Both the position numbers and the translations under genes were made by a program. A stretch of 64,000 nucleotides of DNA from Ehrlichia sp052043515. GTDB taxonomy: Bacteria > Pseudomonadota > Alphaproteobacteria > Rickettsiales > Anaplasmataceae. How positions within the stretch are numbered: the first letter of the stretch is position 1; each line of letters starts with the position of its first letter. The stretch is from positions 744,001 through 808,000 of the forward strand of contig JBQEQX010000001.1 of NCBI GenBank assembly GCA_052043515.1, read 5' to 3'. The notes below the pieces were generated by a model. That model had not been told where the DNA came from. It did not search any database and saw only the letters and a program-made list of their open reading frames with translations. Shown piece after piece: positions 42,703-52,994 of this stretch.

Positions 42703-43970
42703 TATTCTTAATGGAGGGGTTATAAAATGTGATACTAAATTTATTGGATAGGTAGTGTGTGACTTGCTTTGTAATTCTCTAGGAATGTAGTATAAGTATG
42801 TTATATCGGTTTTTAAGTATTAGTGCACATATTTTTTATAGGTGATGGAATAATGTTAATGTGTTGTTCCATAATAAAGTAGTGTGTGTTGGATTATTCT
42901 TATTTAGATGCCTTTAAATTGCTTTATTTAATTTGTAGAAGTATGTTGTTGACAACCTATCATTCTTAGTACTGGCAGTGGTAGGTAACAGTGCCTTGTT
43001 TTATTGAAATAATACTTTTGGTGCCGCAGTTTGTTTTTTATCTGGAAGGTTTTTTGTAATTTGATACCTGGCCCTATTTTGTCATTGTTCTTTTATTGGC
43101 ATAAAAGTTGATAATTACCTAAGATGAGTCTTACTATAGAGAAAGTTATTGTATGTTACAATCCCTAGATAGAATGATGTTTACATAGACCTACAAATAT
43201 ATACTATCCCTGTGAACTATATAAACCATTTATAACATTTGACTGCTTTTTATACTCAAAAATGTAGTGTGTCGATGTTTGTACATTTACATATCAATTA
43301 ATAGGAAAAGTAATTACTTGATGTGTACTGGGAAACCATTTTTTCTTGTTCCTATGTTATTAAGAGATTAACGAACGTACTGTAGTTCTATTAATCATGT
43401 TAGAATATATTCGAAGTGTTAGTTGAATGTTGTGGGTTCATGTTATGGGATTGGTATTTTAATATGTAAAACTATATTATAGTTATACTAGTGTTGATAT
43501 ATGGAATGTGCTTTTGTTAACGTTCTGCCAATTACAAAATTTTTGTAGATTACTTGAATTTTTATATAAGTCCTAAGTATCTATGGCTATTGTTAAACCA
43601 TGAAAAATTGTATTTATAGATTAGTGCAAGAGATTTTATAAGGTGGAAGTTATGAAGTTCTTATTGTTATAAATACTTATTTATTAGAAAGATGTTTTTC
43701 GTTTTACTAGAGTGAGTGTCATACTTGGCTTATTGTCTTAGAGAGGTTAGTATTCACAATGCGCATTTATTGATTTTTTTGAAGAGCATATTTGTTTAAG
43801 TTTTATTGATTATTTATTTTAGTGTGCGCTACTCTCTTTTTAGGATAGATATAGCTTTATTTTGATTTTTGATAAACACTACAAAAAAATAAAATGTGCT
43901 TGGCAGTTGTGCTAGTAATATGTTTCTATGCTTATTGTTTTATTGAGATTCTATGTCATTAAGGTATGCT
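42703..43970. other. Longest non-coding gap in the window
   Basis: About 1.27 kb between def (plus) and the argH stop (minus). I see no open frame of family character, no tRNA, no tandem repeat and no clear terminator. Confidence 0.4.
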
Positions 43971-45340
43971 TTACCTTTTTTTTATTGCTTCTATAACATT
44001 AATAGGAGCTGTTCCTCCATAACTAGTTCTACTGTTTACGGAATTTTTTTACTGATAATACTGAAAATATGTCTGTGCTTACAGAAGGGATTATTTCTTG
44101 AATTTGTTTTAGTGTTAGCTCATCTAGTTTACACCTGTTCTGTTCTGCTAATCTAACTATTTGCCCAGTGATTTCATGAGACTCTCTGAACGATAAACTG
44201 AGATTTTTTACTAACCAGTCTGCAAGGTCTGTTGCTGTTGAAAAATCTTTTTCTGCGGCTTTTAACATATTATCACTATTAATAGTGATATTGTTCAACA
44301 TACTGTTCATTGCTTCTATACATAACATTAAGTTGTGTGTTGCATCAAATAAAGATTCTTTATCTTCTTGCATATCTTTACTATATGCCAATGGTAGCCC
44401 TTTCATCACGATTAATATTTGGTTAAGTGCTGCAAAAATTCTTCCGGTTTTTCCTCTAATAAGCTCTGCCGCATCCGGGTTCTTTTTTTTGAGGCATTAT
44501 TGAACTTCCGGTTGTAATATTGTCAGAGAGTGTGATAAACTTAAAATTACAACTGCACCATAATATGATTTCTTCTGCTAATCTTGATAGATGCATTATA
44601 CATATTGACGCATTTGATAAGAATTCAATGACGTAGTCTCTATCTGATACTGCATCCATAGAATTTTCTGTAGGACTGTCAAATCCTAGTTCCTGTGCGA
44701 CAAAATGTCTATCTATAGGAAAAGATGTACCTGCTAATGCAGCAGATCCAGCAGGACACTGATTCATACGTTTGTATAAATCTTGCCAACGTGAATAGTC
44801 TCTTTTTTAACATTTCAAAATATGCCATGAAATGATGTCCTAATGTTATGGGTTGAGCAATCTGCAGATGTGTAAAGCCTGGCATAATAGTATTATAATT
44901 AGTTTCAGCTATGTTAAGTAAGGTTAATTGTAATTCGTATAACTGCTTTTTTTTATTTTTATAATTGATTTTCTTATCCAAAGTTTAAAATCTGTAGCTA
45001 CTTGATCGTTTCTTGATCTAGCTGTATGTAATTTTCCGGCTATATTGCCTATCATTTTTTTTAAGTTGTGTTCTATATTCATATGTATATCTTCTAGATC
45101 CATGCTGAATTCAAAAGTACCGGATGAAATTTGTTTCTGCATTACTTCTAATCCGTGTATAATGACTTGTCCTTCATATTTGCTAATAATTTTTTGATTC
45201 ACTAGCATTTTACAATGTGCTATAGACCCCGCTATATCTTCTTCATATAGTGTTTTGTCAAATGAAATTGATTCATTAATTCTTTTCATAATATCGTTAG
45301 AGGACTTAACAAACCTTCCTCCCCATAAAGGATTTTTCAT
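43971..45340 (-). CDS. argH: Argininosuccinate lyase, four frame breaks
   Basis: About 455 residues after correcting runs at 44044-44050, 44483-44490 and 44803-44808 (one extra base each) and 44947-44954 (one missing or two extra). Corrected blocks match the fumarase/ASL superfamily: WGGRFVKSS, DIHMNIEHNL, GKLHTARSRNDQVATDFKLW, MPGFTHLQIAQPITLGHHFMAY, the signature SSIMPQKKNPDAAELIRGK, and the tail SVNSRTSYGGTAPINVIEAI. The enzyme splits argininosuccinate to arginine and fumarate. The last correction moves the stop from 44029 to 43971. No other arg gene is adjacent. Confidence 0.9.
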
Positions 45341-45876
45341 AAAGGTAATTTTTACGTAATTGATTAAAATAGATTATCTTGTAAATCATTAAAAATTACA
45401 ATAGAGTTTCTTTGTTCTGTGTCAGTTATTACTAAATGGCACTGTTGTGTTGTATATGGTAGGCGAAGCAATTTTTGATCATCCTGTCATAAGTATGTAA
45501 TGATTTTTTTTTTTTTCATTGAGTGTTATTGTATAGTTTATGTTTTTGAAGCTAATTTTTTCTGTCTCTGCATTAGTACCATCTATACTGTGACCAAAAC
45601 TAGGGATAGCGTTACTTTATCTGTTGAAAATAGTATTTTTATATACCTTACACATCATGAATATAAAGATCCTGTAAGCTATTAATTACTGGATAGTATT
45701 TTATGTAAGTAAACGATCTAAGGCATGTACATAGTATGTTGTGGATACATTAATTAATCTGCTTTCATTTTGATTATTCTGTATTATAATCAAACTCATG
45801 AACCTAATGTTGTATAGTTTAGCTAGTTAAATTGGATAATATTGGTTGTATATTTTTGATATGTGGTACGTATATT
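45341..45876. other. Non-coding gap
   Basis: About 535 bases between the divergent starts of argH and the hydrolase gene; both promoters should lie here. A 61-codon open stretch near 45500-45685 is low-complexity and not supported. Confidence 0.4.
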
Positions 45877-46521
45877 ATGGGTGTAATGGTTGATGGGCCT
45901 AGCTTTACTTCTGGAGATTCTGTTGATGCTTTAGTTGTTTTGCTTCACGGAAGAGGAGCAAGTGGTGATAGTATTATGTCAGTAGGTCATCTTATGGGTG
46001 GATTGCTATCTAATACTCGTTTTGTCGCTCCTAATGCTCATATTAAGTATGGTGATACTGGTTATGCCTGGTTTGCAGGACGTGATTTTTCTGAAAATGT
46101 TGTATTCTCTGATATGGAAAAAACAGCTGTCATCGTGAATGATTTTATAGATTTGCAGTTGAAAAGCTCTGGCTTAAATGATAACAAACTGGTTATAGCT
46201 GGGTTTTCTCAAGGTGCAATGCTGGCAGTGCATATAGCATTGTTAAGAGAGAGAAAATGTGCTGCTGTAATATCTTATTCAGGTGCTATAATATGTCCAA
46301 ATTATTTAAAGCATAAAATAAATGTGAGGCCCGATGTTTGCATAATTCATGGCACGGAAGATATGGTGGTACCATTTTCATTTTTTGGTAGTAGTGTTAG
46401 TTTCTTGTCAGATAATGATGTGCCTGTAGAAAGCCATGCTATTTCTGGTCTTGATCATAGTATAAATAGTGCTTGCGTGGAGATAGGTGTCAGATTTATT
46501 AATCGTAGGCTTTCTCATTAG
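45877..46521 (+). CDS. YpfH/carboxylesterase-type alpha/beta hydrolase
   Basis: About 214 residues from the ATG at 45877 (the frame is open for 15 codons before it). The fold markers are VVLLHGRGASG (oxyanion loop, 20-30), nucleophile elbow GFSQG with Ser111, Asp162 in HGTEDMVVP, and His194 in LDHSINSA, in the right order for the phospholipase/carboxylesterase family 2. These are small cytoplasmic esterases acting on acyl esters, thioesters or lysophospholipids. The substrate is unknown. No operon partner. Confidence 0.85.
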   Translation: MGVMVDGPSFTSGDSVDALVVLLHGRGASGDSIMSVGHLMGGLLSNTRFVAPNAHIKYGDTGYAWFAGRDFSENVVFSDMEKTAVIVNDFIDLQLKSSGLNDNKLVIAGFSQGAMLAVHIALLRERKCAAVISYSGAIICPNYLKHKINVRPDVCIIHGTEDMVVPFSFFGSSVSFLSDNDVPVESHAISGLDHSINSACVEIGVRFINRRLSH

Positions 46522-46975
46522 CTATTGGATTTTATCTGGTTCATTTACCTATAAGAGGATACTATTTCTAGCATAAATTGTAATGTAAATAATGTTAATT
46601 CAGTAGGACAGAATTAGTTATATGTGAGTGGGTAGTGTTCACGCAGTTCCAGCTGGTGGCCTTATAAGTGACTATGTAGCATAAGGTTATGCATTAAGTA
46701 ATTATTAAAGAAAAGTCATATACTATTATGTTTTTATTAGTATATTGATTTGAAAGTTAAAATGACGGAGGTAAAAGTGTAAAATACAATACCAGTTCCT
46801 TAGTGTATATGTTTGAACTACAACTATAAAACTAACTTTATATTAAGAGTAGTTTTCGATACCAGTCTATTCAATAAAAATTGTATAAGTTAGTTGTGTT
46901 GATATTATTTTAAATCTGATATAGTGTTAAATTTATATTTGTTAATAAATTAATTACAAGAATAGGAGTTTGATT
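46522..46975. other. Non-coding gap
   Basis: About 450 AT-rich bases. Nothing supported apart from the likely promoter and ribosome site (ATAGGAG) of the patatin gene at its end. Confidence 0.45.
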
Positions 46976-47916
46976 ATGACTAGATATATATTATCAATAG
47001 ATGGCGGTGGAGTTAGGGGTATAATTGCAGCAACCATATTGGAAGCAATAGAAAAGAAGATCAATAAACCGTTATCTAAAGTATTTGATTTAGTGTCTGG
47101 TAGTTCAGTTGGTAGTGTTATAGGCGGAGCACTTTATCTTAAAAATATGAATGGCATGCCAAAGTATAGTGCAAGTGACGTATTAGATTTAATGCTTAAG
47201 TATTCTAGTAAGATTTTTTCTGGTTCTAGTGCATTGCCGCTAATATTTGGACCTAGGTTTTCTGATAAGAATTTGAATGAAGTATTGGGAGAAGTATTTG
47301 GTGATACTACGATGAAAGACTTAATGTCGAACTTTTTAGTGCCGAGTTATGATTTGTGTTCTAGTGATACAATAATGTTTAGGAATTGGGTAGATAAATA
47401 CCTTGATGTAAAAATACGCGATATTGTGAGGGGTGCTGTTGCTGCTCCTACTTATTTTACTCCGCATAAAGTAATGGTAGGGAATGAAAGAAAATTATTA
47501 ATTGACAGTTCTATAGTTGCCAACAATCCTGTAGTGGCAGCATATGCAGCAACACAAATATTGTATCCAAAAGAAAAAATATGTTGTTTATCTGTGGGAT
47601 GCGGTACTGTTAATAAAGATTTTTCGGATTTAAAAAATTCTTTGTTATATTGGTCTAGTAAAATAATTTTTGTTATTATTGATGCTGGTTTAGATGCTAT
47701 AGATTATCAGATGGATAGACTCATTAGGGAGGAGCATACCTACTATAGACTCTCTGGTAATATAGTGTACTCTGCATGTGACTTTAGTGATGCTTCATCA
47801 GAAAATATTCGAAATGTAAAAAAAGAGATGCTCAGAAAATTCTGCAGGATAACCAGAGTAGGATAGATGAGTTCTGTGAGATACTTTTAGATGATGAGAG
47901 AATTAAGCAAATATAA
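46976..47916 (+). CDS. Patatin-like phospholipase, C terminus across a homopolymer break
   Basis: The patatin fold is evident: oxyanion loop DGGGVRG (9-15), nucleophile motif GSSVG (42-46, Ser44), and the dyad Asp177 in LIDSSIVANNPV (the usual DGG is DSS here). These are phospholipase A enzymes, often used by intracellular bacteria for membrane damage or exit. The raw frame stops at 47866, but adding one base to (or removing two from) the A run at 47818-47824 continues the protein as KRDAQKILQDNQSRIDEFCEILLDDERIKQI to 47916, a better C terminus. No signal peptide is seen. Confidence 0.85.
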
Positions 47917-48621
47917 TTTGTTTTTTAGGAGCATCTTCTTAGTATTCATACATGTAGTCGAATCTAATACTCACTGTAAAAATTATATTAGTTATCTTAA
48001 CTTCTAAAGTGGTTGTTATAATATAGCTGGTATAGTGTGCAATGGCATCATTGCAAATCATATTTTATGTTTTATTAAGTATATAATAATGGTACTGAGA
48101 GTTTTGGTATAATTGCTAAGAAGTTACTTGTTTGAATTGGATTAGAAATTTTATGAGTGCTACTAGAGGCCTTTGCTTTATAAATGGGAATTTTGTTCAT
48201 TTAAGTATGGAGGCAGTCTACCATAAATTTTGAGGGAACACACGTTATAGAATGCTGTAAATATGTATGGTAGAAATTACAAACAATAATGTTTTATTCT
48301 TTTAAAAATACATTTTATTGCTTATTTGTGAAGAAAAATTATTGATGAAGTGCTGTAATATTGTTTTACTTATGCGGTTTTTTGATAGCATTTTTGTTAT
48401 AATCATAAGAGAAAGAGTAATTACATAGATAGGGTTTCTGGTAGCACTATTAAAGTTAAACTTGTTGTTATGTTTGTGATATTATTAAGACAATGTGTAT
48501 TTCTGTGTAGTATTGCTATGTAATTAGAACAAAAATAACTAAGATAATCTTATTTTATATTTTTTATATTGAGTTTCGATGTTGCTTTGTCTTGATGTTT
48601 TTAAGTATATAAGGTTCTATT
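47917..48621. other. Non-coding gap
   Basis: About 700 AT-rich bases between the patatin and pdxH genes. No supported gene, RNA or repeat. Confidence 0.45.
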
Positions 48622-49210
48622 ATGACTGAGAGTAATCCTATTGAATTATTTAGTTTGTGGTATGAGGAAATGTTAAAGATTCCTTGTAAAGAGCCTACGG
48701 CAATGGTGCTGGCCACATGTAGCAAAGACCTTAAACCTTCAGCTAGAGTTGTGTTATTAAAACAATACAATGGTCAGGGTTTTGTATTTTTTTACAAATA
48801 TTAATAGTCGTAAAGGTCAGGAAATACAAAGCAATCCCTATGTTGCTCTTGTATTTGATTGGAGACATATTTCGAAGCAAGTCAGAATTGAGGGTAAAAT
48901 AGAAATGTTGCCGGATGAAGATACAGATAAATATTATGCATCTAGATCCCGTGGTAGTCAAATAGGTGCGTGGTGCTCTGATCAGTCTGGTGTTTTAATG
49001 AGTAGGAAGAGTTTTATTGACTCTATTGAAAATATGACGAAGGAATTTTATGGAAAACCAATACCTAGGCCAAGTTATTGGGTTGGAATGAAAGTTGTTC
49101 CGATGCTAATGGAATTTTGGCAGGAAGGTTCACATAGAATTCATACTAGGTATCAGTATACCAGAAAAGATATTGAACATCGATGGGATGTTTTAGAACT
49201 ATATCCATAG
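48622..49210 (+). CDS. pdxH: Pyridoxamine 5'-phosphate oxidase, one frame break
   Basis: 195 residues after removing one T from 48787-48793 (join: GQGFVFFTNINSRKGQEI). Family blocks are PTAMVLATCSKDLKPSARVVLLK, VALVFDWRHISKQVRIEGKIEMLP, SRSRGSQIGAWCSDQSGVL, RPSYWVGMKVVPMLMEFWQEGSHRIHTR and the C-terminal W..LELYP. It is the FMN enzyme making pyridoxal 5'-phosphate, the cofactor of BioF in this window. The ATG start is at the family's usual place. Confidence 0.93.
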
Positions 49211-49914
49211 TTGAAAATAATAAGAGTTAATTATTGAAGCTGTCTTAATGATTTAGAGGCTACGAGGTGGGGGGTTATTGTATAAGACCTGGACTGAAAA
49301 TGAAAAGACGTAATAACCATCATAAATTTAATGTACTTAGATATGTTTGATATAGTCATATAAAATGTTTAATTAAGCATACATATGGAAAACTATCTGT
49401 AGGTAGGGATTGCTAAATTTACAACATATTTGTGTGAAATAGTATGAAAGTTAATATATTAGATGAAAAGTAGAAAGAAAATCGAGTTTTGATTGTCAGT
49501 TATAAAGTTAAGTATTTCTCTATAATAGATCGTTGTTATATGAAGAATTTTTATTAATGTAATAAACAGTAGAGTAGTACGTATTGTATTATATGAAAAG
49601 CTAAAATTTGGAAAATGATATTCAAAATCTTGTTAATGTTCTCATTAATGTTACGGGTTAGTATTAGCGTTAAACAATCACGTGTCAGTTATGACTATGT
49701 AATAAATTGTATCTTGTTTAAATAGGAAACATGAATATATTTTTTCTGGTTATAGTTAATTATATACTGAGGGTATTTTTTCAATTATACATAGAAGATT
49801 ATAACTTCTATTTATTCTTCAGGGTCTTAAGTAGTAGTGTGATCTGTTCTACTTGCTTCAGAAAGGATTTATATCCATGACATGTATAAAAAATTTATTA
49901 CTTTAGCACTTGTT
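49211..49914. other. Non-coding gap
   Basis: About 700 AT-rich bases between convergent pdxH and bolA. I see nothing that I can support. Confidence 0.45.
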
Positions 49915-50202
49915 TTAAATGTGACTAGATAGGTTATTGTATTCTTCCTGTGTGTAAAGAGAAAAAGAAATTGAATGTATGAGTTTTATTTCATCTTCTA
50001 GAATCTTATGTAGGAGCTTGTGTCTATTTATTTTACTTATTTCTAAAAAATCATTAGATACTACTCGTATTTTCAAATGTGAAATGTTAGAGATAGAATG
50101 AAAATTATGTCCCTTATGTTTTAATGAGTCGTCCATTATTTGGAGTTGTAGTACATCTAGTGCTGATGTAAGCTTGCTCTCTATTTTTTTAATAATATTC
50201 AT
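49915..50202 (-). CDS. bolA: BolA family protein
   Basis: A 95-residue protein of BolA type: N-terminal helix MNIIKKIESKLTSALDVLQLQIMDDS, the loop KHKGHN with the conserved His, then HLKIRVVSNDFLEISKINRHKLLHKILEDEI (the FxGxxxxxRHRxVxxxL motif in degenerate form, with RHKLLHKIL clear) and the last strand SISFSLYTQEEY. BolA partners with monothiol glutaredoxins and the [2Fe-2S] cluster in iron regulation. It is divergent from the lipoprotein genes that follow. Confidence 0.88.
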   Translation of the reverse strand: MNIIKKIESKLTSALDVLQLQIMDDSLKHKGHNFHSISNISHLKIRVVSNDFLEISKINRHKLLHKILEDEIKLIHSISFSLYTQEEYNNLSSHI

Positions 50203-50381
50203 TAATTTTTTATTAATATTAGTTTTATATTATAACACACCCATTTCATTATATGGTTTTTATATGGACAAAAGTTTAATAGGCAAGTATTTAGAGTCAA
50301 CAGACAGATTTTAATACAATGTGGTATTCCTTTCATGTTAGTGGGTTGGTGTTTTATTATTTAGATTTAGGAGATGATGTT

Positions 50382-51194
50382 ATGAAATTTTGTAAGTTTG
50401 TGTGTTTATTGATATTGCCGCTTAACTTAATAGCATGTGAACCCACTATTGATATTCCTAGTGAGTGTGTTACACATCCTTCTGGGATAAATCCTTTGTT
50501 TAGAACGGGTGAACATGCAAAATGTCATAATTTACCAGTTATTCCCATGCTTAATGAGTTTGATAAAGCTGTCTTGGATATTTGTGGTGATTGGGGTAGT
50601 GTTCCAAAAATGACAGATTTTAGGGAATTATTAGATAAAAAGGAATATGAGAAGTATGTTGATGAGATATATGAAGGATTAGATCATCAGGTAGTTACTC
50701 CGAATGCGGATCTTTCTACCTTTAAAAGAGAATTAGTGGAGTTATGGTTTAGTCGACATGGGTTTACCCACGTTATGTGTGGTCAACCTAAACGTCGTAG
50801 ATTAGGTGGCATGCATTTCTTTGGGCGTTATTTACAAGCCCAAAAAATAGGTGGGTTGGTAGATATTATGATGATAATCTCGCTGATGAAATTAGTGATG
50901 AAGTATTTACAGTTGGGGTTAACTTCAAAGATCCTATCGGTCAATTGAAAGTCTCTCGTAGAAAAAGCTACGGTTTCTTACATGCTAATGAAATAATATT
51001 ACATGCTACAAAGGCTTATAAAGGATTTTCTGAAAATTCACAATTAAGTAAAAAAAGAAGTGAGCAATGTCTTTATAATAGTGAAGGTATTACTTATGTA
51101 GTTATAGCTCGTAAAAAATTCTATTGTTACTTTCTTTCCAGATTTGACTCCACATTGTGAAAGAGGTAAAACAGAATGTGGATGCTTGAGATAG
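50382..51194 (+). CDS. EndoU-like lipoprotein 1, two frame breaks
   Basis: 270 residues after adding one A to 50842-50847 and removing one from 51113-51118; the net length is unchanged. A lipoprotein signal ends at LIAC (Cys19). From about residue 105 the pattern fits the bacterial EndoU ribonuclease fold: FTHVMCG (His130), LGGMHFFGRYLQAQ (His145), a later KSYGFLHANEIILHATKAYKGF that may supply the lysine, and the terminal GITYVVIARKNSIVTFFPDLTP. EndoU enzymes cut RNA at uridines. A near copy follows 560 bases downstream. The start has AGGAG ten bases ahead. The EndoU call is by eye. Confidence 0.6.
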
Positions 51195-51758
51195 GGATTT
51201 GTTACTCGTGCTAAGCGTAGCTTAATTAAGATGGAGTACAGTCACATAGCGATCATTTTGTAAACTCTATGTTGGTTTCCTTTTGCCTTGTTTAATTATG
51301 TTGTTGTACTAAGATGGATTACTGTAATTTTCTAATTATGTTTATAGTGTTACTTCGACCATTCTATTGTCTAGTTTTTGTTGTTTCTACAAAAGTACTA
51401 AGGTATAGTGTTGCCTAGTTGTTTTTAGTATAAATCTACTTTTTTTATGGATAGGTAAGTGTGTTGGTTTTTTCTTGTTACAAGGTTTTGTATAATGATT
51501 TTGTTACTAACAAATCATGTGCACTCACTTGTGATTTTGAATGTGGGGTTCTTACATTTTTATTATCTGTATATTATTTCGACATTAAATACATTGATGT
51601 GTAAATTCCTACATTATAGAAACTTTGGCAGATTATGTGGTATTTTTAATTAAGTAGATGATTACCTAAATAAAATAACAAGCGTGGTTACTGAATTTTT
51701 GCGTAATCAAGGTACTGTAGGATTTTTTAGCTTTGTAGGTAATTTAAGAGGTAATGTT
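51195..51758. other. Spacer between the two EndoU-like genes
   Basis: About 560 bases. The ends near each lipoprotein start share the pattern of a GTTATGAA start. No gene is supported within; short open stretches near 51459-51653 are hydrophobic low-complexity. Confidence 0.4.
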
Positions 51759-52608
51759 ATGAATTTTTACAAATATATATGGTTTTGTGTAGTTTTATTG
51801 TTATTCGGTTTGACTGCTTGTTCGTTTATTCGTGTGCCTAATAAGGTTTTAGAAAGTCAAAGTAATACGAATTCTTATGGGTGTATAAGAAATCAGTCTA
51901 TTATGAATCCATTTTTCAAAGTTGCTAAAGATGATAATTGCAATTTGCCAGTTGTTCCTGAACTTAATAAGTTTGATAGAGCAGTTCTAAATGTTTGTGG
52001 AGGTTGGATTAATAATCCTAAAGCAGAACTCTTTAAAATAATGTTAGATGATATAGAATACAAAGAATATGTTGATCAACTTTATAAAGAATTAAATCAT
52101 CAAGTATTTACTCCCAATGCAGATCTTGCACAATTTAAAGAGGAACTAATAAGGTTGTGGTTTGATCAACAGGCTTTTGCTCATATAATGTGTGGACAGC
52201 CTGGAGCACTTAAATTAGGTGGTCTGCATTTCTTTGGACGTTATTTACAGGCTCAAGAAAATCATTGGGCTGGTAGACACTATGATAGCGCTGTCCTTGA
52301 TGAAGTGAGTGATAAAGTTTATACAATTGGTGTAGTGTTTAGAAATCCTCAACATTACTTAGTGATTGATCCTAAAAAAAGGTTGTGATTTTACACATGC
52401 TAATGAGATCATATTGAATGCAACAAAAGCGTATAAGGCGTTTTCTAGTAATACAGAATTAAGTAATGATACTTTTAAAAAGTGTCTTTACAACAATAAT
52501 GGTGTAACTTATACATTTGTGGCACGAAAGAATGCTATTTTTACTTTTTATTCAACTTTAACACCAGAGTGTGATCCAGGTGAAACAGAATGTAATTGTG
52601 TAAAGTAG
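51759..52608 (+). CDS. EndoU-like lipoprotein 2, one frame break
   Basis: 282 residues after removing one A from 52374-52380. It parallels the preceding gene over its whole length: lipobox LTAC (Cys21), NPFF, CNLPVVPELNKFDRAVLNVCG, TPNADLAQFKEELIRLWF, FAHIMCG (His142), LGGLHFFGRYLQAQENHWAGR (His157), DPKKGCDFTHANEIILNATKAYKAF (candidate Lys206/207) and GVTYTFVARKNAIFTFYSTLTP. The two histidines, lysine and terminal T-x-F/Y segment are the order seen in bacterial EndoU domains. As lipoproteins, both would act outside the cytoplasm. Several paired cysteines suggest an oxidising location. Confidence 0.62.
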
Positions 52609-52994
52609 AGAACGTAAATTTTGCTACTACCTATCAGCAAAACAATAAACTACGCATGTAGTTGCGGTAGGGTAGTAGCATATATTATTAATTTGGATAA
52701 TTTTTTGAATGTGGTGGTGTGCATAACGAGAATTATGTGTGTGCAGTGTGGCGGGATGGTATTTTATAATTTGCCAACTAGTAATTACTATAAACTATAT
52801 CCGATTTATTCTTGGTCTTGCTTTTTGGTTTGTTGTTATGAATTATTATTGTATATCTGTTCATTAATTAAGTATTACATAGAATGCAGTAATTTGAGAC
52901 TTAGCTTTGCAAGTTTCTTATAGCTTTGTCAAAGGCATGTTTGTATTGTGTGTTATATAGATTAACTATGGAAACAGCGTATTAGTTGGTAATT
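52609..52994. other. Gap before dnaE
   Basis: About 385 bases. A 100-codon open stretch (52621-52923) is Cys/Tyr/Leu-rich, starts with a non-ATG codon and has no ribosome site; I do not support it. Confidence 0.4.

Noticed and set aside
45500..45685. 61-codon open frame beginning in a T-rich run
   Set aside because: Low complexity, lies in the divergent promoter region of argH and the hydrolase gene.
52621..52923. 100-codon open frame between EndoU-like gene 2 and dnaE
   Set aside because: Non-ATG start, no ribosome site, Cys/Tyr-rich low-complexity product.
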